Positions 46,034 to 55,158 of a stretch of 64,000 nucleotides of DNA are shown here, in pieces. Origin of the DNA: Membranipora membranacea (Eukaryota > Bryozoa > Gymnolaemata > Cheilostomatida > Membraniporidae); contig OU612070.1 in assembly GCA_914767715.1 (NCBI GenBank), positions 25,346,025 through 25,410,024 on the forward strand, in the 5' to 3' direction. The notes under the pieces were generated by a model. It ran no database searches. It worked only from the letters and a program-made list of their open reading frames with translations, and had not been told where the DNA came from. The translations under genes and the position numbers were made by a program. The first letter of the stretch is position 1. The number at the start of each line of letters is the position of its first letter.

Positions 46034-46510
46034 CTATTGTTTATTGTCAAACTGCTGCACCTTCTTCTGTATTTCTTTAACCTGCCCCGCGACTCGCCGT
46101 CTCACCTTTCGCTCTTCAGCCATATAGTCTGCAATCTTCCCCATCGCTGTCTCAATCTCATCATGAATCAAATCGGCCAACGCGATTTCTTGGTGTACAG
46201 ATTCCAGTGATTGTTTGATCTCATGGATGAGAACACTCGAGTCCTGTCCTGGTGATGGCACAAGCTGCTCCAGCGGTGTCATCTTTATCGGTCCTGGTCC
46301 TAGTGGTGGGCCTGGTCTCACAGGACTCGGTTGTACTGCTCCGACTGGGTTGGACTGTACGGTTGCCTTCTTTGTTCCTAGTGTCAATAGTCGAACAGTC
46401 ATATTCCTGTAGGTATGTTGGTCTACGGCGGATACGACCAGTGTTTGTCGGCTCTTTCCATTCTGAAGTGCTCTCTTCTGTTGTCCATTCCTGAGGCTCC
46501 TGTTTAACAT
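46034..46510 (-). CDS. C-terminal coiled-coil frame of the Gypsy element
   Basis: The last part is a long charged helix (SLESVHQEIALADLIHDEIE, then KVRRRVAGQVKEIQKKVQQF), a likely coiled coil, after a proline-rich stretch. It overlaps another frame (46682-46221) holding RIRRRPTYLQEYDC, which looks like a usual pol C-terminus. It may be the frame-shifted end of pol or a separate third ORF. No envelope-type signal or membrane segment is seen. Confidence 0.45.
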   Translation of the reverse strand: MLNRSLRNGQQKRALQNGKSRQTLVVSAVDQHTYRNMTVRLLTLGTKKATVQSNPVGAVQPSPVRPGPPLGPGPIKMTPLEQLVPSPGQDSSVLIHEIKQSLESVHQEIALADLIHDEIETAMGKIADYMAEERKVRRRVAGQVKEIQKKVQQFDNKQ

Positions 46511-46593
46511 CGGTAGTCACAGTGTCTTCCTCATCTGATGGGACCTGATGGGACCTCTCCTGTCTCCTCGACTGACTGTGGTTCCACAGGTAT

Positions 46594-48246
46594 TTATTCG
46601 TCCACTTGTCTAGGCTTCTGTCCAGCCCTCCTCCGTGGTCGCTGGAGGTAAGGTTCACTGGAAGCTGGTGCCCTGCCCCCAAGACTTGGACATTCTACAA
46701 AAGGCTTTAGCCGCGCTTCGCTTTGTACGGACATCCGCTCTCCCTGTGCTATGATGTAGGTGTGGTTGGGGCGAACTTCTTTAATAGTATAGGGCCCAAC
46801 ATACTTCTCTTTGAGTTTTCCCATCTCTCCACGCCTCCTTTGGTGGTTTACCATCCATACAAGGTCACCTACAGCATATAGCGGTGGCTCATCGGTGTCC
46901 CTCATTCTCACTGCCTTTTGGCTGAGGCATAGCTCCTCGTGGACAGCAATCATACGTTCTCCAAGTTCTATTGCATACTGTGAACGTGATCTCGTGTTTG
47001 TGTCTGTTTGTCCATAGGCCAGTAGATCTGGGAGCCGATTCTCCCTCCCCATGAACATGTAGTTTGGCGTTTCCTTAGTAGCAGTATGGGGTGTTGCTCT
47101 AAACACTGCCATTATCTCTGGTAACAAGAGATCCCAGTCTGTTTGTTGGCCACCTAGGAGTAAGGCTCGCAACGAGTCACCAATAGTCCTGTTATTGCGT
47201 TCAACCACTCCATTACCTTGGGGCCGGTATGGCGTCGTGTGTGTTTTGTTCAACCCCCATATCAAGCACAACTCTGTCATCAAGTCCGACTCAAATTGAG
47301 TCCCCTGGTCGCTGTGAAGTTGCTCCGGTATTCCAAACCGTGAGAATATCTCTGTATGTAGAGCTGAAGCGACAGAGGGTGTTGTGGCATCGGGTATAGG
47401 TAAGGCTTCCGCCCAACGGGTGAAGTGGTCACTCAAGACCAAGATCCACCGATTACCCCTCGGTGTTAGTGGCATTGGCCCGACTAGATCAATAGCAACC
47501 CACTGCCATGGCCGACCGCTGTACAATTGGCGGATACCTGTTGTACTCGGTGCTTTACCATGCTTAGCCGCTTGGCACACCTCACATGTTGACAAAGTAC
47601 GTCTCACCATGCTCACCATTCCATACCAGTACCAGCTCAAACGCAGCCGTTCTGTAGTGCGACTGGCTCCGCTGTGAGCCATCTGGTGACAACGCCAGAT
47701 AACCTCTGTTCTCATCAAAGGTGGGCAAATGGCAGGATGTACACTCCGACCTGGTTTAGTCACCGTGGTACGTAAGATCCCTTGCTCATCCAGGAACAAA
47801 GTTGGCCACAGTCTAACCAACATACACAGTTCCTGATCCCCTTCACCCAGCTCGGCCTGGGAAATCTGTTGTCCAGATTCTATGGCACGATAAATTTGAC
47901 CTACAGCCCCCGGGGACTGTCTTTGTAGTGTGGCTATGTCATTGTCCGTCTGTAGGGCAGCAACCCTCTCCTCTTGGTGGCCCTCCACCCCATTAGTTAG
48001 TGGGCCCACCTCTCCTTGGTCGACATGTACTGATGCGAAGCCTGATGCCTCCCATTCATCCAAAACCTCCTGTTGAGTAGGTCCTGATCCACTGCTTTGG
48101 ATGCGAGCACACTGTTTACACTCACTGCATGGTAAGCGACTCATGCCATCAGCATTACCGTGCCTCTTTCCTGGCCTGTATTCAATCGTATAGTTGAATT
48201 CCGACAATAGTTCGAGCCATCGAGCTACTTGGCTTGTCGGTTCCAC
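46594..48246 (-). CDS. Gypsy RNase H end and integrase
   Basis: Starts in the RNase H/connection tail (VARWLELLSEFNYTIEYRPG). The integrase zinc finger is CHQMAHSG...CEVCQAAKHG. The catalytic core shows all three acidic residues: VAIDLVGP, LHSDQGTQFE and NGVVERNNRTI. After the core comes the C-terminal DNA-binding region (VGDLVWMVNHQRR, KLKEKYVGPYTIKEV). It inserts element cDNA into host DNA. Its 5' end overlaps the upstream pol frame by about 20 bases at a small deletion/frameshift. Confidence 0.95.
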   Translation of the reverse strand: MEPTSQVARWLELLSEFNYTIEYRPGKRHGNADGMSRLPCSECKQCARIQSSGSGPTQQEVLDEWEASGFASVHVDQGEVGPLTNGVEGHQEERVAALQTDNDIATLQRQSPGAVGQIYRAIESGQQISQAELGEGDQELCMLVRLWPTLFLDEQGILRTTVTKPGRSVHPAICPPLMRTEVIWRCHQMAHSGASRTTERLRLSWYWYGMVSMVRRTLSTCEVCQAAKHGKAPSTTGIRQLYSGRPWQWVAIDLVGPMPLTPRGNRWILVLSDHFTRWAEALPIPDATTPSVASALHTEIFSRFGIPEQLHSDQGTQFESDLMTELCLIWGLNKTHTTPYRPQGNGVVERNNRTIGDSLRALLLGGQQTDWDLLLPEIMAVFRATPHTATKETPNYMFMGRENRLPDLLAYGQTDTNTRSRSQYAIELGERMIAVHEELCLSQKAVRMRDTDEPPLYAVGDLVWMVNHQRRRGEMGKLKEKYVGPYTIKEVRPNHTYIIAQGERMSVQSEARLKPFVECPSLGGRAPASSEPYLQRPRRRAGQKPRQVDE

Positions 48247-50699
48247 AGTGAAGCATGGTCGGTTCGCACCTTGAAACGCTGACCATACAGGTAGGGCCTA
48301 AAATGCTTGACAGCTCGCACCACTGCTAGCAGCTCTCTGCGAGTTACACAGTAGTTCTTCTCCGCATTGGATAATGTTTTGCTATAATAAGCAATCACCT
48401 TTTCTCTATCGTCCTGTTCCTGTGACAACACGGAGCCAACGCCGTAATTGCTTGCGTCAGTATCCACCGTGTACTTCAGTTGCGGGTCTGGGTACCCGAG
48501 TATAGGGGCAGAGATCATCCTCTGTTTTAACTCACTGAAGCTATCCCTAGCCTCTTGGGTCCAGTTCCATGGGACCCTTTTTCCTGTCAGATGATGTAAC
48601 GGGTGTGCAATTGTTGCAAACCCCTCAATGTACTGTCGATAGTATCCCACCAGGCCTAGAAATGACTGTAAGTCCACTACCCGGGTTGGTTCCGGCCAAC
48701 CCTCTGCACTGACAACATGACCCAAATACTCCACTTGATGTTGGAACAACAAGCATTTTGATGGTTTTAGCTTCAGCCCCGCGGATTTCAGCCTTGAGAA
48801 TACCTCCTCCAATCTCTCCAGATGGGTGGCAAAGTCTTCGCCCATGACAATGACATCATCTAGGTAGAGTAGCAGAGTCTTCCAATGCAAGCCTCGGAAG
48901 ATAGATTCCATCAACCTTTGAAAGGTGGCTGGAGCTGATGTCAGACCGAACGGTAAAACCTTCCATTTCCATAAGCCTCCTCTCGTTATGAAAGCAGCTT
49001 TATCCTGTGCATCCTTACTCAGGGGTACCTGCCAATATCCTGATAGCAAGTCTAACGTACTGAAGTATTTACTTCCAGATAAAGCTTCTAAGCTCTCATC
49101 GATCTGAGGAAGTGGATACGCATCTTGTTGAGTTACGGCATTTAATCGTCGGTAGTCGACGCAAAAGCGCCAAGAGTTGTCTTTCTTTTTTACTAGAACC
49201 ACTGGTGAACTCCAGGCTCCTGTTCCGGGTTCTATTACACCTTTCTTTAGTAGGTCTTCTATTTGTGCTTCGACCTCTTTTTCTTTTTCTGGGCCCAACC
49301 GTCTGGCGGGTTGCCGGACGGGCCTAGCTCCAGGCATCAGAGGGATATCATGCTCTACCATTGTTGTGTGTCCCTGGTCATCATCCCCTGAACTAAACAC
49401 TTCACTGTACTGCTTGAGTAAACATTTTATCCGAGCTTGCTGCTCTTCAGAGGGGCAAGCGGTCCTGGTTTCCTCCAAAAGTTGTTGCAGATGACAGGGG
49501 AATTTGTGATTCAGCGACCTCTCCTCTACCGCTGAACAGCCCAGTGCCCCATCACCTTCCTCAGTTATCCAGGCTCCCACCACTTGGTTGCGATCTACCC
49601 TGGTGAACTTTCCAATCTCTTGTCCAGGTTGTACCAAAAGTTTGGTACCAGAGGGGTTCAGACACCTCAGCCAGATCCTTCCTCCTTCATCAGGAATGTT
49701 CACACTGCATGCAACCGGGGGGCCTTCACGCGAGCTCTCCACTAGTCCTGTGTAGCCAGTGTGGGGTTGTGTCCTCGGTAGGAAGGCAGGGATGAGTTGC
49801 TCTGCATAAGCAGGGATCTGTACCCGGGATGCCGCTACCACTTTGCAGCTCATTGATACTCCTGTGTTGTCCAGGCATGGGACAATATCACCACTTGCGA
49901 GCTCCAGATGAGCATCGGCAAAGGATAACTTACATTGCTGCTGGACTAAGAAAGGCATTCCCAAGATAGCATCATCTTTGAGCTTGCAGACCACAAAGGT
50001 CTCGCTCCACACCAAGTGGGGCATCCTACACTCTAGCCGCAACTCCCCATAAAATCTCAATGGGCTACCATCTGCTGTTAACCCATAATCCTCTTCTGTC
50101 TGTTGTAGCTTCCCTCTAACAGAAACGGGCAGTCTATCGAAAACAACTTTTGACAACAAGTTAGTGGTGCATCCAGTGTCAACCAGGAACTTAACCTGTT
50201 GTTTGGCTATCTTCCCTCCTATGAAATAACTCTCATGGTGTGGGCGAAAGACTGGCTCATCATCCACAGTGAGCTTTCCTATAGATAGGGGCCGTGCTAC
50301 TCCAATCATGTCTCTGTGGGGCCCATCTTTAGGGATGGGATTTGGAATATCTTTCGTGACCTCTACTCCTTCGACGGCCGGGCCCTCTTCAGTACTGGTC
50401 GGGGGCTTTGACTGGCATATAGTCCTTTTTCTAGACCGTCGTTTAGTAGGAGATTCCTTGTTTGTTTGTTCCTGCTGCGGGAACGGTTCTTCATCCGATA
50501 CTGTTGTGTCCTCACGTAAAACAGTAAATCTATTTTGAAGGCAAACCTCTTTGGGCCGAGGTGGCGCACGCATGGGCAACGCATGCTTTGGGGCCAACCA
50601 CCTAGCGGTTTCCGGAGGTCTTGTTGGTCCACGACTGTGACCTTCCCTTACTGTCGTGGACCCTCTTCGTTTCCCGCCGGCCAGGGGTTGGTAGGACAT
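48225..50699 (-). CDS. Gypsy pol: protease, reverse transcriptase, RNase H
   Basis: An 824-residue frame. The retropepsin site is VKFLVDTGCTTNLL (near 165). RT blocks include WSSPVVLVKKKDNSWRFCVD, FSTLDLLSGYWQVPL, LPFGLTSAPATFQRLM and the catalytic LLYLDDVIVMG. RNase H shows VDTDASNYGVGSVL and RRELLAVVRAVKHF and is cut short at VRTDHASLW by a frame break. It overlaps the end of gag by about 50 bases in a different frame, so pol would be made by ribosomal frameshifting. The residues needed for catalysis are present. Confidence 0.95.
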   Translation of the reverse strand: MSYQPLAGGKRRGSTTVREGHSRGPTRPPETARWLAPKHALPMRAPPRPKEVCLQNRFTVLREDTTVSDEEPFPQQEQTNKESPTKRRSRKRTICQSKPPTSTEEGPAVEGVEVTKDIPNPIPKDGPHRDMIGVARPLSIGKLTVDDEPVFRPHHESYFIGGKIAKQQVKFLVDTGCTTNLLSKVVFDRLPVSVRGKLQQTEEDYGLTADGSPLRFYGELRLECRMPHLVWSETFVVCKLKDDAILGMPFLVQQQCKLSFADAHLELASGDIVPCLDNTGVSMSCKVVAASRVQIPAYAEQLIPAFLPRTQPHTGYTGLVESSREGPPVACSVNIPDEGGRIWLRCLNPSGTKLLVQPGQEIGKFTRVDRNQVVGAWITEEGDGALGCSAVEERSLNHKFPCHLQQLLEETRTACPSEEQQARIKCLLKQYSEVFSSGDDDQGHTTMVEHDIPLMPGARPVRQPARRLGPEKEKEVEAQIEDLLKKGVIEPGTGAWSSPVVLVKKKDNSWRFCVDYRRLNAVTQQDAYPLPQIDESLEALSGSKYFSTLDLLSGYWQVPLSKDAQDKAAFITRGGLWKWKVLPFGLTSAPATFQRLMESIFRGLHWKTLLLYLDDVIVMGEDFATHLERLEEVFSRLKSAGLKLKPSKCLLFQHQVEYLGHVVSAEGWPEPTRVVDLQSFLGLVGYYRQYIEGFATIAHPLHHLTGKRVPWNWTQEARDSFSELKQRMISAPILGYPDPQLKYTVDTDASNYGVGSVLSQEQDDREKVIAYYSKTLSNAEKNYCVTRRELLAVVRAVKHFRPYLYGQRFKVRTDHASLWNRQAK

Positions 50700-51650
50700 T
50701 CCTTTCTAATATGGCCAGTCTGCTTGCATCCCCAGCAACCATCTTGTTTCGATGGTGGGCGCCCGCTCCTTTCCCCTTTTGAGTGAGAGCCTCTATCTGA
50801 CTTGTCCAATTTATTCCTCAGTTCTGACAATTCCTTAGTAAGGGCCTCCACCGCCTTGGTAATGGTGTGAATGTCTGCTCCATCCGTTGTCCCCTGTCGA
50901 ACCTGTTCTTCTTTAGTATCGTCAACCTCACGCACTCTTGGTTGTCCTTGGGCTATGGAGCTCTTGGTGACTAGCAAGAACTCATTACCTGCCCGAACCA
51001 TATCCTCCAGTGTTTCTGGTTGCCTAGCCAACAAGTGTCCCTGCACACCGGGATGGTTCACTCCAAGTTTAAACCTCTCCATAGTCAGCCGCCGTCTCAC
51101 AGGCTCCTCTGCATCGGCATAGGCTACGTATCTTTATTTCAGTGCTAAATTCGGCCAAGGAAACTCCCTGTGTTCTCCTATATGAAGCTAACTTAGCCTC
51201 TGCCTCTGTGGCTGTGAGTCCATAGTGTAACCGTAGGGTATCCACAATCCCTTGCCAAGTCCCCGATCTACCACATTCTTGTGCTGGCCCTGATAGGCCT
51301 TCTCTTGCTTTCAGAACAATGGTCTCTTCGTCCCACTCCTGGTACAAAGCAATCTCTTGTATCTGTGTAAGAAAGAGCTCCACATCACCTTTTCCGTTGA
51401 ACGTTGGGACTTTCAGTTTCGCAGCAGGTATATGGTGTCCAGCCTGAGCCTGAGCGACAGTGGCTCTTATCAGCCCATTAAGGTTTTGTAGAAATCCTTG
51501 TGCATCAGGCGCAGCCGCCTGAACAGGCGGTGCTTGGGCAGGGGGTGGCTGGACAGGCGGTGCCTGTGCCTGAACAGCCGGTACTTCTGGTTCTTGGTCC
51601 CCGCCCGCATCCTGGAGGGCCTGTACCTCATGTTCATCAGCTTGATCCAT
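50648..51650 (-). pseudogene. Gypsy gag with one frameshift
   Basis: First part from the Met at 51650: a Pro/Ala/Gln-rich leader (many PVQPPPAQA-type repeats), then a capsid region (KLKVPTFNGKGDVELFLTQI). Second part (51100-50648): capsid C-end (GHLLARQPETLEDMVRAGNE) and one zinc knuckle CWGCKQTGHIRKEC. The two parts are in different frames, with the break near 51127. Confidence 0.9.
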
Positions 51651-51688
51651 TCTGTAGTGGGTTGTCCTGGAAGTAGAACGTTACATAT

Positions 51689-51704
51689 CCCACTGCTGCC
51701 ACCA
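51689..51704 (-). promoter_or_regulatory. Primer binding site
   Basis: Minus strand TGGTGGCAGCAGTGGG follows the 5' LTR end ATATAACA after two bases. Confidence 0.7.
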
Positions 51705-51705
51705 A

Positions 51706-52233
51706 TGTTATATCCTTCCTATTTTGTGTATGACTTGCTTTACCTGGCTATAGAAACTTATAGCAGGTGTTTATTACTGTCTTGTAATTGTGGCTAATAT
51801 TTTAGAACTAAAATATTTACGAGCAACTATAAAAACTTATAGTGCACAAATATTAATATAACTACTTGTTTGAGATTATATGAACATATAACTCGATTGG
51901 GTATTGACTTTGGTACAGCCTCGATGCAAAACTATCAACAAACTCTGATATTCCAGAAATCCTCCTTAGATCGATATTTAGTTTCCGAGATTATATCCGT
52001 TTTTAGCCTCGATGCAAAACTATCAACAAACTCTGATATTCCAGAAATCCTCCTTAGATCGATATTAAATAAACATTGCACAGAAATAAGTATTCTGAAT
52101 ATTTATTTTGAGTGTTTTTATTTGCTTAACTGCAAAACTGGCAAAACAAAACCTTGCTCTTCCATAAAATTATATTAACACTAATTTAAAGGTTTGTTAC
52201 ACAATGACAAGTGTTGATTGTCACTCTAAGCAT
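51706..52233 (-). repeat. 5' LTR, truncated at its start
   Basis: Matches 45231-45845 of the 3' LTR but has two 88-bp units (about 51917, 52005) instead of three. Similarity stops at 52233; the remaining LTR start (matching 45846-46009) is absent. Confidence 0.88.
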
Positions 52234-53099
52234 TTACGTGAAATTTACTCTTAATTGTGAGAAAACAACCCCATATGACTTCACTTTTAGACAGATTTTT
52301 CTTTTGGTTCTACTAACAAGAAAATTCAGTGACAAGTTTATGACATGGCAGTCTAGAACCCTATATGTTTCAACTCTGGCTTAAGATGTTTGCTATTGAA
52401 TTGTGTTAAATGCAGATGAAAAGTCCCAAAAGTAAACATCACATATAGCTTACGAGACATTTTGGTCTATAAAGTAAGTGACACTTTCAGGACCTGTATT
52501 GGGTAAACTGGCTTGCTCTGTATGCAACTATTTGCCATGGGTAGTGGTTAGTGATGTATTGCTATAGAAGAACTTGGAAAGACGCATTGTGGTGGTGTGA
52601 CGTGTTTCAATTCCTTACTTTGCCAGACAGTTGTGATTACCCATAGTTTTACAAGTTTGGCAAGCATTCATTGTTCCCTCCATAATAAACAAAATATGAT
52701 TTTTCACAAAATAACAATTATAACTAGCTTGAATTATTAAGCACGCTGTGTCTAATTATGAACAAAAGGATATTATTTTTTGTTTATTAATCTTTGTAAT
52801 TCAATATAATTCTGACTCTCTGGAATCACTGATGACTCCCTCTCTTTTGTTTCCATGACTCAGATCTCCTTGTTGATTACAAGTTAGAAGGGGGGGGGGG
52901 CGTCGGACAAAGGGGGTGGCAAGAGTCTATGTTGGTCTCTGTCAGCAACAACCCTTTATTAAATTAATGGAAGATGACCTCTTAAGCAAGATGCAAAGAA
53001 TGTTTTTGACCCAGTAAATCTTAAAGCTTCAGCTGTGTTCAATGGCAATCACAAAGTTCCCATGCATTGATTGGAACTCAAAATGAAGTGAATCCCTCA
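52234..53099. other. No supported gene
   Basis: AT-rich flank of the Gypsy element with a G-run near 52891-52900. No motif is recognised. Confidence 0.5.
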
Positions 53100-53215
53100 C
53101 CATCTGAAATGGGATGCTTAAAAAAAATTCAAAAAGGTCTACCGCAGTCAGGAACTGAACCAGTCTTTGTTGCTATCCACTGCGCTCGGCCCTAATCGAA
53201 CGAAGGAACACAAAC
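53100..53215 (-). mobile_element. Second tRNA-derived SINE-like sequence
   Basis: On the minus strand GAGCGCAGTGGA (53187-53176, box A-like) is followed by GGTTCAGTTCC (53161-53151, box B). Spacing fits a Pol III promoter. The surrounding sequence does not fold as a full tRNA. Borders are approximate. Confidence 0.5.
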
Positions 53216-53461
53216 CAATACGCAACTGAAATGAACCAATGCTTTTGCCATGATTCCATAGCTCCTCAAGTCGATGTGAACACAATGAATGGGAACTTAG
53301 TGAATGTCAAAGGTTGCTGACGCACGTTACATTAGACTGAGAACTTCAAAACAATACTAAACAATATGATAGCGACACTGTGACTTAAATTAAATGATTT
53401 ACACCAGGACTTTAGTATCGTATCAAAGTAGAGAACTGCTTTCTTAGCTTTCTCAAATTCA

Positions 53462-53610
53462 CTAAAATATATTCTTATTTGCTTCTTTTAGGTAGTTGAT
53501 ACATCCGCCATCACCAGAACGGACAAGCTGCGCAAGTACTTCACTATTCCCTTCTGACCTACGAATATGATGAATTCCTTTGAACACATCATTTTCTATC
53601 ATAATTTTAG
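53462..53610 (-). CDS. Possible terminal exon with a CARD/death-fold-like tail
   Basis: Acceptor TTTTGCAG precedes an open segment of about 49 residues to a stop. It reads VFKGIHHIRRSEGNSEVLAQ then LVRSGDGGCINYLKEA. The helix pattern with LxxLxxxGxxxxxxxFL/YL spacing resembles the last helices of CARD or death domains. The exon is short and upstream exons were not found. The frame is open for about 25 further codons upstream, so it may instead be a chance ORF. Confidence 0.3.
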
Positions 53611-53689
53611 CTGCAAAACAATAAAACTTCATCAAAGAACCCACAGTGATTCTGTTTATGAGCTCTTGAAGTTGTAATGAGTTCAAGTG

Positions 53690-55158
53690 CTGCCCCCGCA
53701 GGGGGCCATCAGATGTGGGGGCACCAGTCTAGGGGGCTCAGACTAGCTACACAGTAATGATGACAGACCATTTGATTGAAAACCACATCATGCGTAATTG
53801 TTGAAGTGCGTTTTTTCAGGTTAGTCATTATTGTCAAACATGTGCTGGGGTAACCAGCGGTACAGTCATAATGCCATAATGCCATAATGCCATAATGCCG
53901 TGGTCAAAATACCATCAAGACAAAATGCGCAGAGAGCATGATATGCCGATGCCAAAATTCCAGGAAAATAATACCATATATCGTAACTACACTGTACAAT
54001 ATACCAAAGCCCAAATAAAAGTTCGGGAAAACACCAGTTGTTGCAAGAGTCAAGAGCCCAGTGGAATCAAAGTCAGGTTGGACATAACGCCATTCAGGAC
54101 AACAAGCCATATCCAGCGCCATTGCCATAAGTCTAAAAAGTTTAGTCAACATAGGTTTATGACTGTCAGTTTCTAAGTGACAGTAACAGTGGCAAAGACT
54201 GTCATTTTATAGTCTTAGTTTACATCCAAATTGCAATATTACTAACTGTAAGAGACAGAGCACGTATTAGATCCATATTTGTAGGGTCGGATTATCGCCT
54301 ACCCAGTATACATGTGTATTATATATATCATGATGATTTACAGATTGATGGGTATGGTAAAGGATACTGGTGAATTTGAAATAGTCTTTGTTAAAGCCCC
54401 AAATAATATAATGTAGAAACCCAGCTAATAGGCCTACCAAGATTATTCATTGGCTATTGTTTTGAAATCGGCCAAGCCATAGATGGACATGTCGGGTAAA
54501 TAAATTTTACTAAATTTATGTGTCTTTTTACGCCCTATCAGGCCTGTCAAAGAGATCAACACTCTTGTATGACAATCCAGTTCATGTAGGGTCTTCATGA
54601 TGGTACCAGGAGATTTAAAAGTTTCAGGTTGCGATAACTCCACACAATAACGAACCAAAACCTGTCAGCCAATCAAAGCAAAACACAAGCACATGGGTCC
54701 ATTTATAAGGGTACAATAATAGTGATACATGAGCAGATAACACCACAGAAGCAATATCCAACATCACCAATAACGCAGACAAGGCCTCATCGTTGGCCTG
54801 AATCCCAGGCTACCAGTGTGCACCAATTCATCTTCTTATTTCTCAGCACAGACTTAGGAAAACCACTAACTGGGCCTTTCACCATTGAGATTGCAAAAAA
54901 ATAATATTATTTATTTGATGCAAATGAATTATAATTTTCAGATCGTTGGCGGGAGTATTGTGTTTAGATGCTAATGTGACCTTATAGGAATTTTATCAAA
55001 TGTTGGTTAAAATCTTTATTGAAATTCTTAAGAATGGGCAGCAACATAGTGGGTGCCATAGGGGCTAGGCCGCCAATATCCGCGCCAATTTCCTCTCAGT
55101 TTGTAGGTAGGTCGTAGCACACAAACATGTCCCAGTAGTCAGTGGGCTGCAGTGGGAT
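53690..55158. other. No supported gene
   Basis: Has a CATAATGC microrepeat (about 53867-53897). A minus frame at 54658-54443 (TLHELDCHTRVLISLTGLIG) looks protein-like but matches no family I know. Confidence 0.4.

Larger units (their letters stand above)
45231..52233 (-). mobile_element. Gypsy-type LTR retrotransposon, nearly complete but inactive
   Basis: On the minus strand: truncated 5' LTR (52233-51706), primer site, gag (51650-50648), pol with protease, RT and RNase H (50699-48225), RNase H end and integrase (48246-46594), a C-terminal coiled-coil frame (46510-46034), a polypurine tract and a full 3' LTR (46009-45231). Frame breaks near 51127, 48236 and after integrase, and loss of about 165 bp or more from the 5' LTR start, prevent activity. 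Higher GC and long open frames suggest it is much younger than the element at 9.6-17.3 kb. Confidence 0.95.

Noticed and set aside
46221..51122. Plus-strand frames opposite the Gypsy genes
   Set aside because: Antisense shadows of gag and pol.
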